Below are positions 1-11,659 of a DNA stretch of 64,000 nucleotides, piece after piece; the first letter of the stretch is position 1; each line of letters begins with the position of its first letter. This DNA is from Phoronis australis. Lineage: Eukaryota; Phoronida; Phoronidae. Position numbers and translations under genes: made by a program. Below the pieces are notes generated by a model. The model was not told where the DNA came from, did not search any database, and worked only from the letters and a program-made list of their open reading frames with translations. The DNA is taken from contig NMRA01000234.1 in the NCBI GenBank assembly GCA_002633005.1, positions 382,438-446,437 of the forward strand, given 5' to 3'.

Positions 1-3000
1 CCAGCAAAATGTAGCATGGGAAGATATCTGGAGGAATTTGTAAAATTTGTGTCCTTTAGACTTTTTGATCGTCAACATGTTTGGCTTTTTGGCACCCTGC
101 GGCATACATAGTGATGCAATTGCCTAACACAGGCAATAATACACAACTAAACCCCCACAAAAAAGTTACTCATCTCAAAATACCTTGAAAAACATCGAAT
201 GAAACATGAATTATTATTAACACATTCCATGACTCTGGAGACAATTTAGTGAACATAATTTGAAAATATCCATGAAAATGTGTGCGGTTCACTCGAGCTT
301 CACTCAACGAGCACTATTTTGAGGAAGTTAGGCGAAATTATACCAGTTGATGAACAAAAGTAGAAGAGACACAAATATCACAAATTCTACCAAATACCTT
401 CCCAATCTACTTTTTGAAAGTGCCACGTGCCATGTCTAGCCAGCTAGCTAGCTGTATGAAGACTGTCATCAAAATACAGCTAAGTACCACTGTGTGTTAA
501 TCTTCCATACACCCCGAAATTGCCCACAGCCAGGGTAGTTCTGCTCGTCACCTCGCCATGAAAGATGAAACTTGTATCAACATGTAAGGCTAAAGACGGG
601 GTGCATGCAAAAACTGGGAATCAACCGATACTCACCTTCCTTCTTACAGCCGTTTAAGTGAAAAACAATCTAATAAACATCATTTTCTTGCGTAATCTTC
701 TGCCTTTTCTAACAAAGAAAAGTTATGTTGTCGTTTCGAAAACAGTATGCTCATGACACGCACATGCGCCATTTCTTAAACTTTTGCGACATCTCTTGGG
801 AGGTGATAGCTTGGCAGCGGCAAAATTTCTTCTGAAATTCGGTTTGCTGGTATCAAAATTCTAAAAACTTATAACAAAGTGAAACCAGTTCCGATAACTT
901 ATGATGTGTACGCAACCTCATGAAAGAACAACAGTTGATTGAAGAATCAGCGAAAAAAGAAACTGGCCAATAGGTGACGCAATATATAGCGGACACATAA
1001 AATCGCTCCATAACTTTAGCAGCAGAATAATGGTAGAACGCCAATTTTTCTAACACCAGTAAATAATTTAAAGGAGCATGCCACCCAAAAAACAACCTAA
1101 TTTGTATCAATTTAGATCGAGTAGTTCTACTCCATAACGACACGTACGGTTGCGTTAAATGACACCTGACCGCAGACGAAAGTGTTGAAATTATCCAATG
1201 ACGTCATCGGTTTCACACGCAGTCTGTTCAGCAGTCCACAACACGGGTTACTGGTGTCAGCTTATTGCTTGAAGTCATCGTTTAACACCAACAAATCATC
1301 AAACTTCGATGTAAAACCCTTAAAAACACACCGAATTCTTATAAAAACGAGTTGTATTATTTCGCTCTTACGGATTTATTGGTATTTGGACACACCGTAG
1401 CCTACAAAGTTCGGCAGGCCAAAAAGGTCCGTAGCAGGAGTTTGGGGTCGGACTAGATAATTTCGAAGTATTTTCCGTGAGATACAGACAGGAGAACCTA
1501 GATCTGTGTTGTTTAGACTAGTGATTTTTTGAGTTCTAAACACAAAATGCTTGTTAGCCTGGCCAGTAGCTCAGAGCACGATCAGGCTGGTCGCGGCCGG
1601 TCGCTGGGATTGACCCGTTATCCCTGCCAGTGGCTCGGAAACTGATCAGACATCACGAACATAAACCAGCCAAAGTTCAGTGGAAACTAAACTTTCAGTC
1701 AAGAAAATACTATACTAGTGAGCCAAAGTAATGTGCATCTCATATATGTTGGTGAATTAGCCACGAAACTGCAAATCTACTTATTCGTCGGGTGCCGCAA
1801 ATTCACCGGGTTTCGCTTTGGCCACAGCACCGTCAGGGCAGAAGTTGTACATTGACAATCATTATTTGAGTAATGTAAATGTAAATAAAGATTCCCCTAA
1901 CACCTGGCCGTGGGATGGAAATTGAGTTGTTTCACAACAGTTTCTGCCAGCAAACACTAAATTAGCATGAGCTCACACGGCCTAGGTGTCCCGTCAATTA
2001 GTTTTATTGCACCCGGCCTAAAGCCGGTAACGCAGTGATTTATTCATTGCTGGCTTCTCAAATCACTTGCACTCACGAACACTCCAAAGGCATTACAAAT
2101 TGCATCTAATGATACAGAATTTGTTTCAGATTTATATAAGTATTGATTAGGGTGAGGATAATTCATTTTGAAACAGAACGCTCAGTAATAAACGCCAACA
2201 TGGCAACTCGCAATCCCGACTTAGGACGAGCTACAGCTCATCAGTCCCGACTTCGCAGATGGATCGTTAAGTTTTACAGGCTATCAATTCAAACAGGAAT
2301 ACAGTGATGAAGAAATACTAGAGAGGCGCCGTGAACAAGCTCAGACAACGGAATGTATGCTCGAGTTATTTGGTAAGCCGGCATTCGTCAGGCACGCGGG
2401 TCGACTCGTCTGCAGGCCACAGACACGGAGATGTTTCACGGCCTCATACTTGTTATTTACAGCGTACATTTCATTCTTCACTACCATGAGCCACTTCCTA
2501 AGCATTTCGGACTCTCGAGGAAGTAAAAAAAAAAACATTATACCCGCTTTCCTCGCAGCTGCTTAGTTCGGACAAGCGGGAACGATGCACCGCAACATAG
2601 CGGCGGCATTCACTCTGCATATGAACCACTGATGTTGCTAGCGTCGTTTCTCACCTTCCTCACAGGTTAACGCGACACCTCTTGGCAAGGTAAGGTCGAC
2701 CGTATGCGAGGCGATGTGGATATAGACCGATTAAGATGGCTAAAAAGACTAATTAAATCGGGTGGCATTCTCCTTTAATGTACTCAAGGATGGGTGTAGT
2801 TTTTAACGACACTAATTTTGTGTCAGATCTTAGCTGGTCACTTTTTACCCTCATCAGCGCAAAGCTGTATATTTAAGTAAACAGCTTTGTACCAAGGCTA
2901 GTGCCATGTCATGTGCTGCTCTCAGACTTCTGCTTAATTGTCCTTGCCAAACTCGCATAATGCCAATTGAACTGAATTGGAATTTTTCACCAAGGTTATC

Positions 3001-3980
3001 TTGATTCCCGTAGACATGCTTCATTGAAGATATGTATAGTCAGAGACATTGGATCGCAAGAGTTGTAAGTATGCGCGCACCAAGCCTTCAATATGGGGGG
3101 GCTCGAATTCCTAACGTTGTAGACCTTTTGGTAACAAAATAGCTGGCGGACTAAAAAAACGAAAGAAACGGACGCATCACTGTGAATTGCGCGTTTGTGC
3201 TTGTTTAGCGGACTTTTGTCTCATTTTATCGGACTCATTTGAGCCCCCCGAGTCCCCCCTGGGTGCGTGCATGGTAAGCACACATTAATGACAATTTTAA
3301 GAGTAAAATGTATTTTTGACGATGTGAAAACCTCTTATATGGAGACCAGATTTGGCCTACCGCCCATTTACAATAAGCAGGATGAAATAAAAACAGACAC
3401 CGAGGGAAGTGTTGTAGCCACCACTAGCCAGTGCAGCCAAGGCCTGGGGTTACGTGTAGTATTTGATTTACGCGGTGTTCATGTATCGTCGGCATACCTA
3501 TCGTCATCAATGGTTGATGCACAGGCGTCCTCAGCTTCTAATCGTCCCCAATGCACTATGTATACATATACATATATATATACTACCAGGATCTCTTCCT
3601 GATACTACTGGTATATAGCTAGTGAGTAGTGGACGATCAGAAGCTGCAGAGGACGCCTGTGCCTGTGGAGTGTGGGTGGCTGTGCCAGCCCGAGATAAGA
3701 TGGTTAAAACCATCTTTAGATTGAGAGGCGTAGACTCTGTCACAATGTCATAGTTGTCATACTAACTCCTCCCAATATGAAAACGAAGGAGTGGTGATAC
3801 AATAGTAAATAAGATGCTGTATTGTATAAAATACATACCGGGTACCAAAGATTCGAATTCGGATCAGCTGTTTTATCGTTTCACGTGGGATGCGGAAGTG
3901 GAACTCTTTGAGATTTGAGGTACACTTAGATAAGAAATGGTACATAGTTTCGTAACCGGCTGCTGGACGCTGTCAGAAGG
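1..3980. other. Intergenic region upstream of SDR39U1
   Basis: No exon of a recognisable protein could be supported on either strand. The open frames here are short and lack conserved-looking residues or matching splice sites. Apart from the foldback at 3518-3663, the stretch reads as AT-rich non-coding sequence. The SDR39U1 promoter should lie in its last part, but no TATA or initiator element stands out. Confidence 0.5.
3518..3663. repeat. Foldback (hairpin) around an AT microsatellite
   Basis: The segment 3518-3546 pairs with 3632-3663 almost perfectly, with one mismatch and a 3-nt bulge. The outer arm begins GCACAGGCGTCCTC. The loop is a TATA-rich microsatellite that contains a smaller inverted repeat. 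It may be a remnant of a foldback or MITE-like element about 320 bp upstream of the SDR39U1 start codon. Confidence 0.6.
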
Positions 3981-6900
3981 ATGAGGGTTGTTATTGGTAT
4001 GCTCAAAACAAATTATGTGTCTACTTACATAACGTTATAATTTGTTATTATTGTGATGCAGTTGTTTTAGGCATAATCTTAGCCCGTCAGCTAACTATGT
4101 GATCATGAACACTTGAACTGCAAATCTATGAAAACCATTTTGGAAGTGGAGAAAAACAAAACATTTTATTTATCTGGCTACGGCCTTGATTTTACTAAAA
4201 AGTCGTCATTTCCCTTGAAGGTGGAGTATCTGGGTTCATTGGCCGTCATCTGAAGGCGTCGCTGACAGAAAGAGGCCATGAAGTGATTGCTTTGTCTCGC
4301 AAACCTCGTGGGAAGAAAAGCATTACTTGGGTAACAAGATCTTGTGTGGTGACACTCTGAGGCACCCTTCAATTCTTTTTGAAAAATACAGAAGCAATAA
4401 TCTTTTATATTAAACTTCTGTCTTCATTAAGCTTAGTTTCCAATATTGTCACATTAGGTTGAGTCAGGTGTGGTGTTTGTTATTATGTAGGAGGCAGTGT
4501 GGCCTGGTTGATAAGTGCACGCTTTCTTTACTCGAAGTTGTGGGTTCGAGTCCCACCAGGTCACACTGCTAAACCCTTGAGCCCGGTTTCTAGCTCCTCA
4601 GCTTGGTTTTATCCATACATTAATAAAGCATAAAAATGGTTCGAGGTGATCAGTGCCGCAATGGGCCCACATGCACGGCTTGCACACGTCTGGTACAACG
4701 TGTATCAGACCGCCTGAAGTTGTTTTTTTTAATAATGTAAATGTCTACAATATTTGGAATTTGCAGACTTCTGAACCCAATTATTGGCGCATCCCCTGAC
4801 CCCCTTTTGAATGTCAGAGTAAGCTTACATTTGAATGAATCATTTCTTATGTACTTCGTGGAACGGACAAATTGAAGGTTTATCTTATTGTCTTACATTT
4901 AAGATCTGTCTTAGCTAAGTCTGTTTTCTTGGAATGGGTCCCTTGATCTCATTTCTGGACTCACTGGCTTTTTAAGCCTGGGATGTTATTTATTTTTGTT
5001 CTGTGATAGGATACTGGGCGTATGATAAGAAATAGTAAGGCATGTTTACAGCCTTTTTTATTTTCTCAAAAATGACAAGCGTGAAGTCATGTCTCATCCT
5101 TCTTGTGTATATGGAATTGTTAATTTGTTGTACTAGTTACTGCCTATGGAGATCTTTTATGCAATTCGTTGTTAAGTTGTGATACCAGTTGCTACCTCTT
5201 AAAGTATTTCTTGAGAAAATGGAATTCATTTTTAAGCTGTGATAACATTTACTCCCTCTGAGGGTCTTTCTTTCATACACATGCTTTTACTAAGTTTCTT
5301 TTAACTTCTAGGATCAGCTGTATCAGAGTGGGCTACCAAATGATGTCCAAGCAGTTGTGAATTTGTCTGGTGCTAATATACTGGATCCCACCAAAAGGTT
5401 ATTTTCCTGTTTCATTTGCAGATGCCAGTACCTACAAACTGTTGCTAAACGTCTAGAGTCTCTATGGATCATTGTAAATATATCGATTTTCTTCATAGGC
5501 ATATTTGTTCTTCCAAAGCAACATCATTGCAATCTGATTCGTTTGGTTGAATTGAAAATTGTTACAATAAATTGTCTGGAAGTTCCCTGACGGCCTCATG
5601 CTGCCTTGGTGACTGAAAGTAACCCGCGGTGACAAGCAACGTAAAAGGTCTAGCCAGAAGCAAAAATTGCTTGCTGTCGTTAAACATAGAAAACACTTCT
5701 TAATCAAGTATGCAACGAGATGAGACTGATTTTATTACAGTATGCAGCCAGAATCTATAGAACAAAGGCAGGAAAGGAGAGGTTTTAGAGTCGCACATTA
5801 CCTCAGCTGCTAGTACTCAAAATAATCTTGGTTAACTTGTTTTGCCGTCAAAATGTTGCACCAATACGGGGGTGTAGTTGGATGTTGTTGTCTGACATGT
5901 GTGCTGCGACCCCTATCAGTGAAGGGTGCAGCAGTCTGCTATGGTAACCTACATTCTGTGTATAATGATGAATAGATTATGTGGAGTTAGTAACCACTTG
6001 GCCTTGTAGATTCATCAGTCTAGTCAGAAATGCTGTTGATGTCGGCATTTATTTGATTTGTAATAATGTTCTAATATTGCGCGTTTAGTGACATTGAGAT
6101 GGAATAGATTCATCAAAAAACACAATGATGTCATTCACTGCGACCAACAGGGGGCTCTTTGTTGTAATGCAAAACCATTGCTTTTGCAGGTGGACACCAG
6201 AATATAAGAGGGAAGTCTTTGACAGCCGAATAGAGACAACCTCCGCCCTTGCCAGGATCATAAACAAGTCTAATAATCCACCAAAAGTTTTTGTTTCTAC
6301 TTCTGCCATAGGTTAGTCATTCTTTAGTTTGTTTGCTTTTGGTTTATTTTGATTTATTTGCATGTCTTGTTTGTAGGATATCTTAATGCTGAATGATTTG
6401 TAACAGGATGTGCTCACTGTGCAAACTTGTTTTTTTCTGAGTGTATATATTCCAGTACGTACTTCTTGTTTTACTGGTTTTCTTCTGACTCCGAATTTTA
6501 TGACATCCCCTGTTGATCATTTTAGTTTTCAACAAGAAATACTTTTCTGTAAATTGTTGGTGAAAGGGCTTGACGGATTTTTATGAAACTTGACACTGGT
6601 GCAGAAATGCAGTTGTGCCAGTTGTTTTTTTGGACAGATCTGAGTATTGCAGCAATGCCTGTTGACAGTTGTATTTTTAGGCAGGATTTTCCTTATCCGT
6701 TGATTATGGTCAAGACACCTTACCAGATTTTGACCAAACTTGACTGGAAGCATATGCTGAGGATGCGCCGACACCTTTCGATTTCCAGACAGATTTGTCT
6801 ACCGGAGCACCCCTTATTGTCTATGTTATTTTTGGCATGAGTTTCCTTGTCAGTTCGTTATTGCAAAACAACTTTACAGAATTTTATGATGCTTGTGTGT

Positions 6901-8609
6901 GCATTTCAATGCTGTACATTGCTCTTGTTTGACATGTATCATAAGACTGCTTGAAATCTTCTCACACTTGACCCTTGCATCAAGGTTACCATGTTTTAGT
7001 ATACAAAACCCTTGTGTTTCAGGTTACTATCCTCCTAGCAGTACTGCTGAATACACTGAGGACAGTCCACCTGGAAATGACATGCCTGGTCAGTTATGTA
7101 AACAGTGGGAGGTGGCAGCTCAATTGAAGGACTCTTGCACCACCAGGCTGGTAATAGTCAGAACAGGTAGGCTAAAGGGCAGCAGATTGAACCAACCCAA
7201 GGCCTACTTACAACTTTGTAATGGCTGATGATTGTCACATGTCCTGGACAATCACATGTTGCAGTGTACATTCTCAGCATGTATCGTTAGGTCTAGTCCT
7301 GCAACTCTGTTTTGTATTTATATCCCCCTCCCCCCGTACCTCCCGATTATTATTTTCATGTCTGTGATGAATCTCTTTAGTGTGCATCATTCCAATATCA
7401 TTTGACCGTAATCCTTTTTTGCATCCACATCCCTGTGCATCTGTCCATCAACACCTTGAAGGATGTTTGTAAAAGTTTGCAAACATAATTTTCCTATTGT
7501 GTATGGAACAGTATCAGGGAATTTTCGGGCAGGCCCAACTACTGGTGTGCTCCCTAGTGGCAATTTTTTTACATTTCTGTCTGTATCTTCGGAATTCTGT
7601 GACGGATTTTCATGAAATTTAGCAGTAATTATCTGTTAAAAAGAAGATCATGTCTTCTCGTTTCTGGATGGATTCGACATATTTTGTGTCAGTGTCTTTT
7701 CCATTTCTTAGCACCCATCTCTCTGTCATTCAAACCACTCTGAGGATGATTATGAAAGTTTGTGGACATTATTCTTACTGGGTTTAGGCAACTGTTGATG
7801 ATTTTTGAAGGGGTCCAACTACTAGCATTGCTCCATTTACTGCTAATGTTCAAAATGATCATCTCTCTTTTATATGAGCTGTACAAGGTGGATGCATATC
7901 AACGCTCCACATTGTTGTTTTTGTTACTGACATAATAAATGACCCATTTTCATGAACCGCTGGTCTTCATTCCATCCCTCAAATCAGATCTTGAAATTTA
8001 TTATATTTTAATTTTCAGAACACACTACTATGTCATATATAGGCATTTCTTTGGTTGTGACATGTATTGCAGAAAGCAAGCAACGGTTGTATTTGTTCCA
8101 AAGATGTAACTAGATGTTAATTATAACTTTTTAGAAGTATCTAGAATAAAGAAACAATAATTTATCAATGATTTCCTTCCATAGGTTTGGTGTTGGGAAG
8201 AGATGGAGGTCTCATTAAGAACCTATTCCTACCATTTTTTCTTGGAGTTGGTGGGCGCATGGGAAGTGGCCAACAGTGGTTTCCATGGATACACATCAGA
8301 GACATTGCTGGAATTTATGTGCACGCTATTGAAAATGACCATGTGAGTGGTGTCCTGAATGGAGTGTCGCCAGAAAGCGTCACCAACGCACAGTTCTCGT
8401 CCACTTTTGCTTATGCTATGTGGAGGCCAGCTCTCTTTCCTGTCCCAGGCTTTGCATTGCGAGCCGTGTTTGGAGAGGAGAGGGCCAACATGGTGATTGA
8501 AGGCCAGCGTGTGGTTCCTAGGCGAACCCTGGAGTCAGGCTACAAATTTGTGTACTCAGATCTGAAGTCAGCATGTGCAGACTGCAGTAGGTTGATCTAT
8601 GCTGTGTAG
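3981..8609 (+). CDS. SDR39U1: SDR39U1, epimerase-family atypical short-chain dehydrogenase (6 coding exons, 300 aa)
   Basis: Exons: 3981-3996, 4221-4330, 5312-5397, 6190-6311, 7023-7166, 8185-8609. All introns are GT-AG and the phases agree, giving 903 coding bases including TAG. The start is a tiny exon reading MRVVIG, spliced to GVSGFIG, which rebuilds the N-terminal Gly-rich Rossmann loop expected to bind NADP(H). Family-typical segments follow: GHEVIALSRKP, AVVNLSGANIL, SRIETT, STSAIGYYPPS, VIVRTGLVLGRDGG, FPWIHIRDIAGI and GVLNGVSPESVTN. The last exon carries the C-terminal DUF1731-like part. The length is close to the vertebrate protein (about 293 aa). This is an atypical SDR, related to bacterial YfcH, whose substrate is not established. 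The + copy of a SINE sits in intron 2. The ATG context is cagaaggATGa. The gene runs tail to tail with AP1G1. The family call is firm and the exon borders are very likely. Confidence 0.93.
4491..4733 (+). mobile_element. tRNA-derived SINE, copy 1
   Basis: The head resembles a tRNA gene, with an A-box-like GGCCTGGTTGATAAGTGC and a B-box GGTTCGAGTCC about 35 nt later. An unrelated body follows and a T-rich tail ends near 4733. A second copy lies inverted at 58052-58297 and shares head, body (GAGCTAGAAACC on its own strand) and tail. Two dispersed copies with a pol III promoter establish it as a SINE. It lies in intron 2 of SDR39U1. Confidence 0.85.
6540..7900. repeat. Diverged interspersed-repeat fragments in SDR39U1 introns
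   Basis: Segments near 6570-6840 and 7550-7900 share the phrase GACGGATTT(T/C)ATGAAA and alternate short related blocks. They flank exon 5 without disturbing it. No TIR, poly(A) tail or coding capacity could be recognised, so the class is unknown. Confidence 0.35.
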
Positions 8610-8933
8610 TACTGGGGCGTATCGACCTTCAGCAATTCACCTCAAGCAAGCCTTGTTATGGTTCACTCCATATCAAGTCAACTTCTTTCAGTTCAGCTTT
8701 GTCATTATTGTGTGCTGACATGAAAATGAAACCAATTTTGTTGAAGAGCTCTCGTCACACTACCAGACTCGCTCTTGTTATGTTTACATGTTGTCCAACA
8801 GCCCGGTGTGTTTTCAGATTATTTTGGCAGTGTTCAGCTGCTTTATTTTCATATAACAACAAGACACCCAGAACCCATTCAAAATGTCTGTAATGACTAA
8901 GGTTCGCTGAAACCAAATATAAACCTTAGAGAA

Positions 8934-8939
8934 ATTAAA
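8934..8939 (+). terminator. Candidate SDR39U1 polyadenylation signal (ATTAAA)
   Basis: This ATTAAA variant hexamer lies 325 nt after the SDR39U1 stop. A canonical AATAAA occurs further on near 9411 and is the alternative. Transcript 3' ends would decide. Confidence 0.35.
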
Positions 8940-11246
8940 CCCATAGTACACCTGTGAAGTTGGCTTTTAATTTGTGCTTTCCACATGTACGGTAAAACTC
9001 ACATAAGTTGGGAGTCGCTCTGTAAGTTTATGAGAGCAAATGTTATTAACCAGAATCATTTATTAACACAATTCTAATGTTAGCTTTCAGCTGTATCCCT
9101 GCAAGTGTATGCTGTAGTGGACTTACTCTTTCTTTTGATTTGGGCATACAGCCAGAAAATTAGGATACCCACCCATTTAAATAAGCGACTTAAAAAGTGG
9201 ATTCATTTGTAAGGAGCTTCCATGAAAAAGTGACCCTTCTGTAAGGTTTCGTTCTAGAAACACCCCCATTTAGCAGTGGTCAATTCCACAAGAGTTCTTA
9301 AACAGATGAATTTTAACCTAAAACCCTGTACTGGAACAAGACAAGATGGCTGATTGGAGACCTTGTACTGGGTGCAAGACGAAATGCTGGACTGTAGTAC
9401 ATTTTGCAATAAAAGTTTAAACATCCGTCTGCTGATTTCAGTATATTGAAATTTAACTCCCATCAAACTGAACCCACAATATAATGAACTGGTTTGTGCT
9501 GATATTGGTCCAACTAGACTTCTCACACACCTTGAATATGCAAGTTTTATGAAAAGGGGGGTGAAATATGTGTGAAAAAGAAATTAGTTGATTATATTTA
9601 TTTCTGTATCATTAGTATACAGCAGCTATGAACCCACCTTTTCAAAAACCAACTGGACTAGTCTTGAAATTGGTCTAAAATTTTTTTTTTTTAATCGCAA
9701 TAGGGGGCAATTCCTGGGGTTGGAAATAACTGGCATTATATTATTGCTTTTGGCCAGTCTCAGCAAGTGGAATTGTTGCTGTGTCATTTTGTTCGCCGAG
9801 CATGGTCTGGATAAAAAACAAACTGGCAATTCTTTGGAAGACTACAAATCACTTCCCTTCTAAGAGGTCTTAATGAAAATTAACTTTTTTCAAAAGAGTA
9901 CAGGTTGTCGCTTTAAGTAGCATGTTCCTGTACTAACATATATCTGTACTGTGACCAAAAACTGAAATAAATATTAAAACAATGTTAGACTGTTTTTGTG
10001 CGTCTTAAAGCTCAGATTTTGGCCTCCAACACCAGTTACACTTTCGTAAATTCATTGACTAGTATTTAACGTGGCTAAAATTTTGTGAAGTTGCATTTCA
10101 AAATAAAACATTTTGGGAATTGGGTTGGGAAACCAAAACCAAAATAGGAATGGGCATTCCCTCCGCCCATGGGAATTTTGCTGAACTGTCCTACACTGCA
10201 GACAAAATTGCAAGGCAAAACATAACTGGCAAGACTTGAAGCAAACTAAAAGTACTCTATGAGAGCAAACATTTGCTACCTTTTAAATGTTCTCGTTTTT
10301 AAGTGAACTTAAAACAAAAGTGTAATCACTCCCCCATGATGTTATTGTAGATGATAAGAGAATTGTAGTCCATTGCATTTCATTACTAAGGATCACAACT
10401 CTTGGGACCTACATCAAATACAATCAATCCTTACTTGTTACATTTCCAAACTCATTTAAGTTTCCAGAAATCAAACATTAATGTAATGTTGGTTCGAGGA
10501 TAGAAAAATACTTGCTATTAAGAAAAATGTTCAACCTTACGAAGGCAATCCTCCAAGATGTTAGCAGTTACCACCTGTTTATACTACGTTGCCTGACTTC
10601 CATTTCAGTTGAAGCATCATCCCAGAGTACAGAAAATGAAACAAAACTATGAGGAAATTATATTTATATTCATAATACGATATCTTCAATAGCCATCAGT
10701 GCCTAGTCATGATATTGAGCTAGTCCATTAAAGTAAATACACTGCCTTTCTTTACAAAACATTCACCACGACCCGAGTATGGCAAACAAAACCACTGACC
10801 ATGAACTTGGTTAAAGCGTACACACGTGTACCATCTTTCACCAAGATAAACTTTACCACACTCGCCACCAGTTACAATTATGCCCAATGTTCATTTGGAG
10901 TACTGTAACAACAAGCAATGTTCACACTCGACTGTTCAGCACACACCGTCAGTGAAACACCGACCCAGAAATATCTGAAGTAAGAACAACAAAGTCTTAG
11001 AAATGTTGATAAGCTAACATGCCATCATGATTTTCCACTAGCATTACTCACAAAAATCAACAGAACATATAGTGCAAACTATTGCAACCTTCCATTGCAG
11101 CCTCAACAACCATGAACTGTGTTTAACTGATCCTTACGCCATACTTGTACTGTAAGAATCCAATACTGAACATACGCCTCAATTCTTAGTGCTTATTTCA
11201 AAAGCCAAGGTCCAGGTACAATGCGAGCAAGCTGAAAATGACTTAT

Positions 11247-11252
11247 TTTATT
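11247..11252 (-). terminator. Candidate AP1G1 polyadenylation signal (AATAAA)
   Basis: The + strand reads TTTATT, which is AATAAA on the AP1G1 strand, about 410 nt beyond the stop codon. Other AT-rich candidates occur nearby, so the choice is tentative. Confidence 0.35.
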
Positions 11253-11659
11253 ATTACAATCAATGTACTTTTCAAATGTTAACACATTTCATTAAATATG
11301 GGTAAAATACGGTTTATTACATAAAAAAGTACTATTGCAACAAATAACAATTAGACATATTTGGCACCAGTCACAACAGCTCCACCTACTGGCTATTCAT
11401 CATTACTTCGCCAATCTTTAACGTGTTAAGCTCTACATGTGTTAGTGTTCAAATACACCAATAGCTGGTATTTCCTTTCTAATTGCATGCAGGACATGTC
11501 TTGTGATGTGTGTGAAGAGAAGTGCAGAATCATTGCACTGTATGCTTACAACCTGAAGACAACATCTGACACTTCCAACCGCATAGCCAACAATAGAATT
11601 ATGTAACGGTCACTTCAAAACTATTCAGTGCCCACTCCATGACTCTATTGACCTCTGCG

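Larger units (their letters stand above)
8610..11659. other. Convergent 3' intergenic region, SDR39U1 / AP1G1
   Basis: This tail-to-tail interval contains the 3' UTRs of both genes. No further exon was recognised. A possible + poly(A) hexamer ATTAAA lies at 8934-8939. AATAAA on the minus strand (TTTATT on +) lies at 11247-11252. The remainder is AT-rich and featureless to the eye. Confidence 0.5.

Noticed and set aside
853-1143. 96-codon frame on minus near the window start
   Set aside because: No recognisable motif, AT-rich composition like the surroundings, and no partner exons.
4500-4565. Functional tRNA gene
   Set aside because: A- and B-box matches are present, but cloverleaf stems are not convincing, and an identical structure at 58 kb with a shared non-tRNA body shows it is a SINE.
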